A DNA stretch of 64,000 nucleotides, taken from positions 40,435,501 to 40,499,500 of the forward strand of contig NC_091670.1 in assembly GCF_042453785.1 (NCBI RefSeq), read 5' to 3'. Both the position numbers and the translations under genes were made by a program. Source of the DNA: Malus domestica. Lineage: Eukaryota; Streptophyta; Magnoliopsida; Rosales; Rosaceae. Below are positions 49,757 through 60,549 of the stretch, piece after piece. How positions within the stretch are numbered: the stretch's first letter is position 1; each line of letters begins with the position of its first letter. The notes below the pieces were generated by a model. It searched no databases. It saw nothing but the letters and a program-made list of their open reading frames with translations, and was not told the DNA's origin.

Positions 49757-50044
49757 TGTGAACTTAATTTTCCCATAATACAATTATGAACAAGGCTCCT
49801 AAACTTAAGGAGAGCTGGTTCCCTTATTTAACACGCCATCTTTATTATGCTCGCGCAAACTTGACGATCGAGAGAAGACAAGTTTGAACCGGATAAAGAG
49901 GAACAGTTGCTTGGAGAGTTCTTTGGTGAGACTATTTGCGGGTTGATTCAGAGAAGGAATGAAGAACAATTTGTGCATTCCAAGTTTGACACATGAACAA
50001 AATGATAATCTAATTCAATATGCTTAGTGGAAGCATGGAACAAC

Positions 50045-50480
50045 TGATAAATTTTGTAGGCCGAAACATGATCTACCACCAATATTGTTTTGTCATAAGA
50101 CCTAAGTGGGATCATATTCTCCAACATGCGCTCTCACAAGTGGTTCCACAAGGGGTCACAAGAGAAACCAATTCTTACATAAGGAACTGATCAAGTAATT
50201 ACTGGAACTAACTTCAATCTTTGAAAGCCCAACTTTAGGAAGCATTCGAGCCCAGGGCGTGTCGATGGAATAACCTGCTCTGATACTATGATAAATTTTG
50301 TAGACTCAAGTATAGTTCACCACCAATATCACCGATATTGATCCAACTTAACCATCTGTTACTAGGTGTTTGAGTTTTATCACAAAAGATCTCAGTAATA
50401 TTAGGAGTGAAAACTCTCATATATTAATTGTACATTATTTTGTCATATTATTGATGTGGGATCCTATTCTCCAACAATAA
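50045..50480. repeat. copia-type LTR remnants
   Basis: Two related pieces (GATAAATTTTGTAGGCCG..ACCACCAATATTG and GATAAATTTTGTAGACTC..CACCACCAATATC) begin ~240 bp apart. TGCTCTGATACTATGATAAA at 50277 resembles an inverted tRNA-iMet primer site, and GATGTGGGATCCTATTCTCCAAC ends the second piece (given here only as a location guide). No coding part remains. Confidence 0.5.
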
Positions 50481-50775
50481 TGAATTTGTCGCCATATAAG
50501 TGCACTTCCCGAAGTACACAGGTCGGCAAGGTTGCGGAGAAGTACAATTCCCAAAGTGACTACGAAACCCAAATGGATTCTCTACACATGCATGAGCTAA
50601 ATCACGATACTTAGAGGTGTTTTGAATGAAATTAGGTCTGTGAAATTCATTCTCAACATGCCCCTTAAGTTTTGAATGAAATTTCCAAAGTGACTACGAA
50701 ACCCAAATGGATTCTCAGTACATCTCCATATAATATGAGATTAGGTCCGTGATTCTTTATTACCTTGCCGTACAT

Positions 50776-50850
50776 ATAAATTGATGTTGCAATGTGTCGT
50801 AGTTTGAAAATTTGCATGGAACGACAATCATCTCTAATATGAACTAAAAA
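50776..50850 (+). pseudogene. trace of a third ATG8-like 5' end
   Basis: TTTGAAAATTTGCATGGAAC followed by GACAATC resembles the segment just upstream of the start codons of the two ATG8-like copies (TTTGAAAATTTGCAG, then G.AAC..CAATC). The start codon region here has decayed (CTAATATGAAC in place of GATATGGCA). No downstream exons found. Confidence 0.45.
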
Positions 50851-51523
50851 ATTGGGATATGAGTTAGCAGCGTTAACCTAAACAAGACGTTAGCCTTTTT
50901 GCATTACCATGTGTCTTATTTCTGTTGTTTCGTACTTATAATTTCTCCAGGATAAGAAGGTTTAGGGTTGCTTTTAAAAACGCATCACAGCCGCTGATAT
51001 TCACCTACAAAAATAAGTGGTAGAGATTTGATTAAATCGGATCATGCGCACAATATCCCATAGCCTAGCCAGCTTCGTGGTCGGTTGCAACACCCGGAAT
51101 AAAAAAGAGGAACGTATTAGGATATAAATAGTGATAAGATGTAGTAGAGACCTCGCGTTGTCAGAGAAGGGAAAGAAAAAAGACACAGAGAAGAGACCTT
51201 GTGTTTGAAACTCGGAATTGGACATAACCTGCAGAACAGGTCTGTTGCCCGATATCAAACCCTAAATTTATGTATCGTATGCGTACGAGTATATGGTTAT
51301 TTGCCTTCATACATATGATTCCCTCGATCCCTCTTCGGTTGATTTGGACCCTCTGTTAATTTTTCCAGTTTGAATTCTTTCATTACCAAAACCCTAGTCG
51401 ATCCCTTTTTTCTCTTTGATATATTTTATTTTCTTTCTGAAATTATTCATCCCACAACTTATTTCTTGCCGTAACTTATTTCGTTGTTTGAAAATTTGCA
51501 GGCAACGACAATCCTAATCCGAT

Positions 51524-53111
51524 ATGGCACAGAGCTCTTTTGCTGAATATGCTCGGGGTTGGTTGGTTTGTTTTGTTTTTTAACTAGTTACTAATATAAT
51601 ATATGTAATACTCATGTGCCTATTTTGGTTTTTTTTTTAAAAAAAAAAAAATATTTGGTGGTAATTTTGAATGTTTAGTATGTGAGTTTTGTTCCTCTTT
51701 GAATTGTAAATTTGTAAGTTGCTTATTGATTAAAGTTCGTTTATTAAAACACAAAAAATAAAACAAAACAAAACAAGAAAATGGAAATTAAGATTGGTGC
51801 TTCTGTTTGGTGTGAATTTTGGAAATTCGTGATTAGTTTTCTTTCTCACATATAGCTGTATTCTTCCAAATTTTTTTTGGGATTATAGGAAACTTTGCGG
51901 TTTCAAGGACCATTATTGAGTTAGAGCCTTGGAAAGCCAGAGGATGGGTAATAATTTCACTCAATCTATTTCCTACGATGAATTCTGTGGATGAACTATG
52001 TTTTGATTTAACCTGCATGCATGTGGTTTGCGGAGAAGGGTGGGATATTTGAGAAATTGCAGGAGACTGCCGTGAAGGAGAATGCGAAGGCTTGGATTGA
52101 GGCGAGGCCTGACATTCTTGACAAGGAGATTGCCATGAGAAAGATGGAGTTAGTTGCCAATTCCCTTGTTCTTTTTCGTTATCATGACTTGTATATTGCT
52201 TCAATAGATTGGGATTGTTGTTTTAATATTCATGCTTTTGATATATGTTCAGGCCATATTTTAAGAGATGCAAACGTGAACTTCGTACTTGTCCAGAAGC
52301 TAGGGAATTGAGGCAAAAACGTCCAAACTTTGTACCAGTAGGAATTTATTTTTTAGCTACTTCCCATGCGTTCATTCATTTGATAATATACTATATTCTA
52401 ATTTGTGATCTCATGCAGGTGATTGTGGAGAAGCATGGAAGGAGTGACATTCCTGACATTGAGTTGGTTAAGTTAGTTTCCAATTCCCTTTTGCTTTAGT
52501 GATCTTTATTTTCGTTGTTACCATGCAGTCGTTTATGCTTTTGGTATATGTTCGGAAATTTATCGGAAAAAGAAAGAAGACCAGTTGCCTTCATAGTTCC
52601 TTGTCCTAAATTAATGAAGGGGTTCTCTTCTCACAATTTTATTGCATATTCTGTATTTTTGTCTGCAGATTCAATGTCCATGGTGAGCTGCCACTTGGAG
52701 AATTTGTTTATTATATTCGGGGACGGATTGGGTGGCTCAACGTAGACAACATAGACAAGCCTATATTTGTCTCTTTTAAGAACACAGAACCTCCTGCTGG
52801 TGAGTTTCCACTCGTTTTTTTTTAATATATCACCTTGTTCCCAAAGTTAAAACTGTGTTTGTGGTTATAACTATTCGAATATTGTTATAGGTGCCTTGAT
52901 GTCTGAAGTCGATGTGGAAAACAAGGGTGAAGATGGATTTCTTCACGTGACCTACAGTGGAGAAGGGAATGGCCCTGAATCCATCAATCATGAGCAAGAA
53001 TGGAGAGAGAAGACAATGCCTGGACCTGACTTATTGTTGCGGAGAGGGAGAGGGCTTGCTGGGAAGACAATGCGGGAGCTCTCTCAGTCATTGATTCGAC
53101 TACATGCTTAG
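51524..53111 (+). CDS. divergent ATG8-like (ubiquitin-fold) protein, copy A
   Basis: Seven exons: 51524-51557, 51889-51947, 52036-52148, 52253-52337, 52419-52471, 52669-52799, 52891-53111; 231 residues, all phases join. Residues ~70-186 align with plant ATG8: FKRCKREL..EARELRQKRP, then VPVIVEKHGRSDIPDIE (ATG8 has IPVIVEKAxRSDIPDID), GEFVYYIRGRI (GQFVYVVRKRI), IFVSFKN, GALMSEV and EDGFLHVTYSGE. Introns fall where plant ATG8 genes have them (before VIVEK, after the IDKKK equivalent, before GALMS). ATG8 is lipidated and recruits cargo to autophagosomes. Differences: ~70 extra N-terminal residues from three exons, ATG8 docking-site Tyr-Leu replaced by Phe-Asn (116-117), a 4-residue insertion after GRI, and ~45 extra residues past the position of the ATG8 C-terminal Gly (Gly186), without the usual Phe before it. 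The exon 3 acceptor (TTTGCGGAG) is weak; that junction is the least sure. Confidence 0.8.
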
Positions 53112-53353
53112 TCCTTTTAGTTTTAAATCCTGCTTAGTAATTATGTTTATGTCTAATTCTGGTTATGTGCCAAGACGAGAAAGAGGTGTTTTGAGTCTGT
53201 TCTTAATAAGTGTTTTGAGACTGTACTTTGGCTAAATCTACAAAACTTTCCCCATACATAATCCTCCAAGCGTACCACTGGATGACTGGAAGAATTTGAG
53301 TCTCGTTTTAAATGAACATCATGGAGCATCATTGTGTTGGGGCTTAAAAAGAT

Positions 53354-53574
53354 GGACAAGGATTGTCTGCCCTCCTAGTTGTGGTGCCCTTCCATACCCT
53401 CCTATTTTGTGCGGTCACGGTTAAACCACGTCAATATTTTATATTTTAATTATTTTTTGTCTTATTATCTCATTAAAAAATTAATATAAAATATTGACGT
53501 GGCTTAACCGTGACCGCACAAAATAGGAGGGCATGGAAGGGCACCACAACTAGGAGGGCAGACAATCCAAGTCC
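53354..53574. mobile_element. MULE-like MITE, family copy 3, nested in the copia LTR
   Basis: 221 bp with long inverted arms (GGACAAGGATTGTCTGCCC left, GGGCAGACAATCCAAGTCC right), flanked by the perfect 9-bp TSD TAAAAAGAT (53345-53353 and 53575-53583). A 9-bp TSD with long arms fits Mutator-like MITEs. The intact right LTR lacks it, which proves insertion after the copia element. Confidence 0.93.
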
Positions 53575-53608
53575 TAAAAAGATTTCACTACTTTGGAGAT
53601 GTTTATCT

Positions 53609-54267
53609 TGTTGTGCTAGGATAGCACCAAACCCGTTGGAACCAACTCAAGCTAACCCACAGGAAATTTATCAAATGAAAATGTAAGAACAAAATATAAA
53701 AGAACACCAAGATTTTAACGAGGTTCCTCAACAGTCAGTGTAACTGGAGTACGTCCTCGGAGCAGTAGGAGCTCACCCAATAATCCACTATCAACCAAAT
53801 GGGAGTTTACAAAGTGTTGACAATCTCACAACCCAAAAGCCCAATACACCCAATAGCTCTCACACACCAAAGAAACAAATAGAGAAAGAAATATAATGAA
53901 TAATTTCTTCTCTATACATATAGCTCAAAGCTATTACAACAACAACTACTTTGGTTGATGATTACTAATCAAATGAAGCAGCAGCTTCTTCTTCTGTTTT
54001 GGGCTCTCTGCAACTCTCCCTTCTCTCTGCAGAAAATAAGCTCTCTATATCTAGCTTCAAAGGCAACAACACCAAGTCTTGAACCAAAAACCCACGGGTG
54101 TTAAAGGTAAAAGAAAAAGAAAAAACTTTTCACCCAAAACAAGGAAGAGACACAATGATGTTGTCCATCTTTTCTCTTTTCAACAAACATCATCATGTTG
54201 TTTTTTTTTTCTTTCTTTGTTTAATAGCCGAAAGGTTTTTTGGACACTTGTGGCCATTAATTCAACA
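53609..54267. mobile_element. solo LTR nested in the copia left LTR
   Basis: 659 bp starting TGTTGTGCTAGG and ending TTAATTCAACA, with 5-bp TSD TATCT on both sides (53604-53608 and 54268-54272). The sequence is absent from the right LTR of the host element. No internal coding region or primer site remains, as expected after LTR-LTR recombination. It carries a phrase typical of plant copia LTRs (GATTTTAACGAGGTTC). Confidence 0.88.
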
Positions 54268-54772
54268 TATCTCACAAAGAAGAATGTAATGCAACGGAAT
54301 TGATAGGCAAGAGAAAGAAAGAATACTCAAAGTATTACACGAGATATTTATTTACTCACAAACTTAGTACAAAAGGAAATACTCAAACACTCTTAGAAGC
54401 TTTGTTGCTTCTTCTCACTTCTCACTACTTGCTCTCTTGGTTGGTTCAAATGGTGTGGATGCCTTCTCCTTTTATAAGCATGGATGGAACCTTGGAGAAG
54501 CATGGAAGCATCATGCTAGAGATATCTAGATAATTCCACTACCTTCCTAAGCTAGAATTATCTACATTAATCTTGTATGTTGGTGGAATCCTCACCATTC
54601 TTTTAGACTCTTCCACCAACTTGAACTTTGCTAGAATTCTCTAGAATGTGCATGGATCTTCCTTTGTGTATGGGCCGGATCAATTGTCTTGGGCCAAGAC
54701 AAGATTATATTTCAACATCCCCCCTTAATCTTGTCTTGTGATGCCGATTGATTTCCTCAATCTAACAAAGTC

Positions 54773-55989
54773 TTATTGTTTGAGTGGCTTGGTGAATATG
54801 TTGGCGACTTGGTCTTGAGACTTCACGTATTCCACTTGCACATCCTTTCTTGCAATACACTCTCTTATGTAATGATAGCGGGTATCTATGTGTTTGCTCA
54901 TGTCATGGAATACTGGATTCTTTGCTAGAGCTATTGCAGACTTGTTGTCGACATAGATCTCCGTTGGCTCTTCTTGTGGCATGCTTAATTCTTTCAGCAA
55001 ATTTCTCACCCAGATTGCATGACAAACACATAAGGTAGCAGCTACGTATTCAGCTTCGCAGGTAGAGAGAGTGACAATCGATTGCTTCTTCGACATCCAT
55101 GTGAATGCAGTGTCTCCCATAAAGAACACAAATCTAGTAGTGCTTTTCTATCGTCGGAATCTCCTGCCCAATCACTGTCGCTATATCCAACAAGTTTGTA
55201 GTTACTAGAACTTGAATAGAACAAGCCAAAGTTAACAGTACCTTTAAGGTATCGAAGAATTCTTTTGACGGTCTTCAAATGTGTAGTTGTGGGATTCTCC
55301 ATGTAGCGACTGACTAATCCAACGGCATAGAGAATGTCTGGTCTTGTGCAAGTCAAGTAGCATAAGCTTCCAACTAGACTTTTGAAAAATGTTGGATCTA
55401 CGTTTTTTCCTTTGTCATGCTTGGTTAGTTTGACTCTGCACTCCACTGGCGTGCTTATGGGCTTGCAGTTGTCCATTTTGAACTTTTTTAGTATCTCCTT
55501 TGTGTAGCTTTCTTGGGAGATGAAAATGCCTTCTTCGTTCTGCTTTACTTCAATGCCTAGGTAGTATGCCATTAGCCCGATGTTGGTCATCTTGAATTCT
55601 TTAGTCATCACTCTTTTGAACTTTTCAAACATGCTTAGATTACTTCCGGTGAAGATTAGATCATCCACATATAAGCACACAATTAGAATATCTCCATCTT
55701 TGACTTTGATGTAGAAAGCATGTTCATGAGGGCACTTAATGAAGTTGTTTTCTTGAAAGTACTTGTCGATGTGACTATTCCATGCTCGTGGCGCTTGTTT
55801 TAACCCATATAGGGCTTTCTTCAGCTTCAGAACTTTATCTTCATACCCTTTGATTTTATAGCTTGATGGTTGCTGAATGTAGACTTTTTCTTCAAGGACT
55901 CCATTTAGGAAAGCGGACTTCACATCCATTTGTTGAATCTTCCATTTGTTTTGAGCTGCTAAAGAAATTAGTAATCGTATAGTTTTCAA
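54773..55989 (-). pseudogene. copia reverse transcriptase and RNase H
   Basis: RT frame 55042-55989 begins inside the domain and carries QMDVKSAFLNG, LYGLKQAPRAW, LYVDDLIF and SDWAGD. RNase H (54773-55129), with KQSIVTLSTCEAEYVA, DNKSAIALAKNP and IFTKPL, lies in another frame. The change falls near 55140-55150 and looks like a single-base deletion in an A run. Upstream, more frame breaks separate it from the integrase part. Confidence 0.9.
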
Positions 55990-56255
55990 CCGAGCAACGG
56001 GTGCAATACCTCATCATAGTCGATTCTGGCTCTTTGACTATAGCGATTCGCACTAATCTTGCCTTGTATCTTTCGACCTCTTCGTTGGCATTTTTCTTTA
56101 TGTTGTACACCCACTTGACTCCGATGGCTTTGTGTCATTTCGGAAGAATAGCGAGTTCCCATGTATCGTTCTTCTGGATTGCTTCAATTTCTTCATCCAT
56201 TGCTTTCCTCCACTTAATATCTTGCACTGCTTCTTGGAAGTCAACTGGTTCACAA

Positions 56256-57169
56256 TCAGGAAAGAGACAGAAAAAGTGTAGGATTATCGAGTCTTTCAGC
56301 TACCTCATAGAGATCTCGTAGACTTCTTGTGCGTGGTACTTCTCTTTCATTTAGACTCTCACTTAATGATGCTGATGCTGGTGAATTGCCATGATTGGTT
56401 GATGTTGATGAAGCATGTGGAGTAGTAGATTCTTGTTGAACCTCTCTTGCTTGCTCCATCATCCCTTGTTCATTCTCTTTTTCAAACTGAGGAAAGAAGT
56501 GAAGATCACCTGCATGAGAGCCAAAATCCCATTCTCCTTCTTCATCGAACATCACGTCTCGACTGATCACCGTTTTCCCATTGTTTGGATTATACAACTT
56601 ATAGCCTTTTGAATTTGAGTCATAGCCAATGAAGATAAACTTCTCACTTTTTTCGTCGAGTTTGGTTCTCCTCTCGTCTAGTACATGTACATGGGCTATG
56701 CTTCCAAAAACTCTTAGATGAGAGATACCTGGTTTTCTTCCACTCCATGCTTCTTGCGGAGTCTTTCCCCACACACTTCTTGTTGGAGACCGATTGGATA
56801 AGTATACAGCACATGATATAGCTTCTGCCCACAACTCATTAGGCAATCTTTTACTTTTGAGCATGCTTCGAGCCATGTCGAGGATGGTTCGATTTTTCTT
56901 TCTGCCACACCATTTTGTTGAAGGGATCTTGGAACTGTCAAAGGTCGATGAATTCCATTGGCTTCACAGAATTCTTGAAATTCATTTGAAGTGAATTTTC
57001 CTCCTCGATCAGATCTCATGGCTTTGATCTTGCAACCACTTTCTTTTTCTACGGAAACTTTGAACTTCTTAAATGCTCTAAATACCTCTGATTTCTGCTT
57101 CAAGAAATACACCCAGATTTTCCTTGAAAGATCATCAATAAAGAGAAGGAAATAATTATTTTTAACCAA
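56256..57169 (-). pseudogene. copia integrase core and C-terminal part
   Basis: The core has FIDDLSRKIWVYFLKQK, SDRGGKFTSNEFQEFC and QQNGVAERK. The reading then shifts frame near 56870 and continues as LPNELWAEAISCAVYL and FGSIAHVHV..KLDEKSEKFIFIGYD. Broken into two frames by at least one small indel; further stops lie between 57170 and 57400. Confidence 0.88.
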
Positions 57170-57397
57170 AGAGCTTGATTTTATTGAACCTCACACATCG
57201 GTGTGAATGAGCTCGAGTGGCTTCTGGGCTCTTATGGTCGACTCATTTGGAAAGCTTTTCCTGAACTGTTTCCCAAGTAAACATCATTCGCAAGCTTGAT
57301 CAGGGCGACTGATGCACGGTAAGCCTCTCACCATCTCCTTCTTGGATAATAACTCCAGTCCCCCAAAGTTAAGATGCCCAAAACGAAGATGCCAAAG

Positions 57398-57763
57398 CTA
57401 GGATGTGTCTTTGTAACTTGTTTTGAGGCACTTTGCAACATCATTTTGAATATTCATAGGAAACATCCTATTCTTTGACATTTTCACCTTGGCAATTAAT
57501 CTTCCTTTGTCATCTCTAAGAAAAAGGCAATAATTTTTCATGTGAATATCATAACCTTTTTCTAAGAGTTGACACAAGCTTAAAATGTTGCTTTTCATAT
57601 TGGGCACGTAGTAGACATTTGAAATTAATTGGTGACCGCCATTTTTCAGGAGAATTAGGATGTTATCTTTTCCTTTGACAGGTATTTTGGATTCGTCTCC
57701 AAAAGAAACGTTGCCACTCACCGATTCATTAAGCTCTACGAACATGCTTCTTCTTCCGCACAT
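57398..57763 (-). pseudogene. copia GAG-pre-integrase / protease-end segment
   Basis: Contains a segment in the style of the end of copia protease and the GAG-pre-integrase domain ([31 protein letters not shown]). A stop codon separates it from the gag frame just upstream. The protease active-site region around 57770-57800 reads DTSASNHM where DTGASNHM is usual. Confidence 0.8.
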
Positions 57764-57802
57764 GTGGTTGCTGGCGCTGGTGTCAAGGTAGCATGTATAG
57801 TC

Positions 57803-58477
57803 TTAGTTTCCATCATTGTTCATGCATGCTAGTAGCACAACGCCATTATCTTCTTTCTCTTCTTTCACATAATTGACCTTCTCATCAGGCTTGTTGCTTG
57901 GAGCTCTACATTCCCAAGCATAATGCCCAAACTTTTGACAATTGTAGCATTGAACTTGAGATTTTTCATACCTTAAGTTTGAGCGCCCTCTTCCACGACC
58001 TTTTGTTGAGCTTCCTCCTTTTTCGTAGTTGATATGGTTGTTGAAGTTCCAACCACGTCCACGTCCATGTCCTCGTCTGCGACCTCGACCACAACTTCTT
58101 TCGTAATGGCTTCTCTTGTTGTCGAAGCTTTCTTCTTTCTTCTTTGGCTGGACATGCGTCTTGAGGAGCTGCTCATCATTCCTTTGCCTTTTCTTATGTT
58201 TCTCTTCATATGCTTGTAGCGAACCCATTAATTGCTCTATACTAATTTCTTCCAAGTTTTTAGTTTCTTCAATCGTCACGACAAGGTGCTCGAACTTGGG
58301 GTCCAACGAACGTAGTATCTTCTCCATAATTCTAACATCTTCCAACTTTTCTCCGTTTCTTTTTAATTGATTGGAAACGGCTAAGACTCTTGAGAAATAA
58401 TCAGAGATTGATTCAGACCCTTTCATTTGTAAAGATTCGAACTCACCTCTTAATACTTGAAGACGAACCTTTTTCAC
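57803..58477 (-). pseudogene. copia gag with zinc knuckle
   Basis: 224-residue frame with the copia gag UBN2-like region ([38 protein letters not shown]), an Arg/Gly-rich stretch and the CCHC knuckle [14 protein letters not shown]. The N-terminal part of gag (58478-58800) carries frame breaks. Confidence 0.9.
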
Positions 58478-58817
58478 TTGTTCAGCTCCTTTGTAAGAGG
58501 TTTGAAGCTTCTCCTATGCTTGCTTGGCCGAGGTTGCACTCGAGACCTTCTCAAAGCCATTGTCATCCAATGCTTGGTAGATGAGGTAGAGAGCCTTCTT
58601 GTCTCTCTTTCTTGAATCTTTCAAACTCTCCTTTTGGGGTTTGGACAGAGTAGCTTTATCTTATGGCTCAGTGTAGCCTTTCTCCACGACTTCCCATACA
58701 TCGTGTGCTCCCAAAAGGGCCTTTATTTTAATACTCAAATTATCGAAGTTGTTGTTGTCGAGCACTGGAACTTGGAAGGCTGCCATAGCGTTGCTAGCCA
58801 TAGCTCTGATACCACTT

Positions 58818-59306
58818 TGTTTGGGCTTAAAAAGACTTCACTACTTTGGAGATGTTTATCTCACAAAGAAGAATGTAATGCAGCGGAATTGATAGGCAAG
58901 AGAAAGAAAGAATACTCAAAGTATTACACAAGATTTTTATTTACTCACAAACTTAGTACAAGAGGAAACACTCACACACTCTTAGAAGCTTTGTTGCTTC
59001 TTTTCACTTCTCACTACTTGCTCTCTTGGTTGGTTCAAATGGTGTGGATGCCTTCTCATTTTATAGGCATGGATGGAACCTTGGAGAAACATGGAAGCAT
59101 CATGCTAGAGATATCTAGATAATTCCACTACCTTCCTAAGTTAGAATTATCTACATTAATCTTGTATGTTGGTGGAATCCTCACCATTCTTCTAGACTCT
59201 TCCACCAACTTGAACTTTGCTAGAATTCTTTAGCATGTGCATGGATCTTTCTTTATGTATGGGCCAGATCAATTGTCTTGGACCAAGACAAGATTACATT
59301 TCAACA
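58818..59306 (-). repeat. 5' LTR of the copia element (intact copy)
   Basis: 489 bp, TG...CA on the plus strand (TGTTTGGGC...TTTCAACA). It is not interrupted and serves as the reference for recognising the two insertions in the left LTR. Confidence 0.92.
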
Positions 59307-59465
59307 CATTGAACATCAACGATGAAGGTGCTAGTAGTTTCCGAAGTGAATATAGAATATACTGGACGAGTAATGGACAAGAATCGGCATGCTCTTGACA
59401 TATATGGGAGCTCTCATCATAAGTAGTTATTTGAAAATTTCGTACATACGAGGTTGATCATAGTG

Positions 59466-59620
59466 ATTATGGCAAGTGTCTTCGCCCATGAGCGGTAGGT
59501 CTTTGGTTCGAGACTTGGGAGCAGCCTCTCCATAAATGGGGGTAAGGCTAGCCGACATTCACCTCTCCCAGACCCTGCGTAAAGCGGGAGCCTTGTGCAC
59601 TGGGTATGACCTTTATTGTT
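59466..59620 (+). mobile_element. Au-SINE-like retroposon
   Basis: Contains a pol III B-box-like GGTTCGAGAC, then GCAGCCTCTCCATAAATGGG, GGTAAGGCTAG, CCCAGACCCTGCGTAAAGCG and GGGAGCCTTGTGCACTGGGT, which together are diagnostic of plant Au SINEs, ending in a T-rich tail. The 5' boundary and target duplication are not clear. Confidence 0.8.
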
Positions 59621-60485
59621 ATTTATTTTCTGGGTAATACAATTCGTAGGGAGCTTTGCCTATGCCTTAACCTCTTTCAAGCTTGAAAATCCTCTCTGGT
59701 CTTTTTCCTGTCTGTTAATTATAATTGGGATAGGATAGTGAGCCCTAGCTCCCCACATAATTAGGGTTTATGATAAACCCTAAACCCGCAATTTATCCAA
59801 AGTTTACTAATTTGGATTATGACTGCCGAACAGTGGAGAGATGTTCAGTCGGTGAACAAGCACAACAATTTGTGAACCTTGGTTGAGAAAATCTTATGTA
59901 TGATGGCAAACAATCATATACTTGTAGACGCATATTAAGATACATAAATTTTAGGTTTGATAGCGGGCAACAAACCTGTTTTGTGTCATGTCAAATTCTG
60001 ACATTTGAACACGATGTCTCTATACTAACATCTTAGGGGTGTAGCGTATTAAGATTTATATGGATTTTTGTTATCATTGAGATCTGCCTTCGCGTGAGTA
60101 GACGTCAGAAGCTCGAACCTTGTTTTCTTTGCCCGTAAAAAACCCTAGAAGATCTTAAATACAGTGGTGAGTCTTCGAAAGTTGCAAAACAAAAGTATTT
60201 TCATTTCTTTTTCTTTCAATAGAACATAGAGCTTATATTTTAGGCGTACTTGTGATTCTGTGCCTTTAAATATCTCTCTCCTCGTTTGATTGATTTTGGC
60301 CGTCTGTTATTTTCCCAGTTCTCAACCATCAACAATCAAATCCCTAATCCATTTATGTCAAGTCCTTAGTTTTTTGTTTTCCCTTATTTTTTCTTATAAT
60401 TCTAATTGTCTAATTGATTGAAATTGGACTTGTTAGTTATATTTATAAATTGTTTTTTCTTTTGTATTATTTTCTCAGTGAGGCT

Positions 60486-60549
60486 AGCCGACATTCACCT
60501 CTCCCAGACCCTGCGTAAAGCGGGAGCCTTGTGCACTGGGTACGACGAC
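60486..60549 (+). mobile_element. 5'-truncated Au-SINE copy with long target duplication
   Basis: The last ~65 bp of the SINE (AGCCGACATTCACC to GGGTACGACGAC) match the element at 59550-59610. Direct repeats of 27 bp (60459-60485 and 60550-60576, beginning CTTTTGTATTATTTTCTCAG) flank it. Long target duplications and 5' truncation are hallmarks of L1-type retroposition. Confidence 0.8.

Larger units (their letters stand above)
53335..59306 (-). mobile_element. Ty1/copia LTR retrotransposon, decayed, with nested insertions
   Basis: Flanked by 5-bp TSD CATTG (53330-53334 and 59307-59311). Right (5') LTR 58818-59306; left (3') LTR 53335-54717, interrupted by two later insertions. The primer site, complementary to initiator tRNA-Met (inverted GCTCTGATACCA), is at 58803-58814; the polypurine tract complement TCCCCCCTT is at 54718-54726. 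Coding order on the minus strand is gag, protease/GAG-pre-integrase, integrase, reverse transcriptase, RNase H, which defines Ty1/copia. The frames are broken by several stops and frameshifts, so the copy looks non-autonomous. By eye the LTR pair differs at about 19 of ~450 aligned positions. It separates the two ATG8-like copies. Confidence 0.93.
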
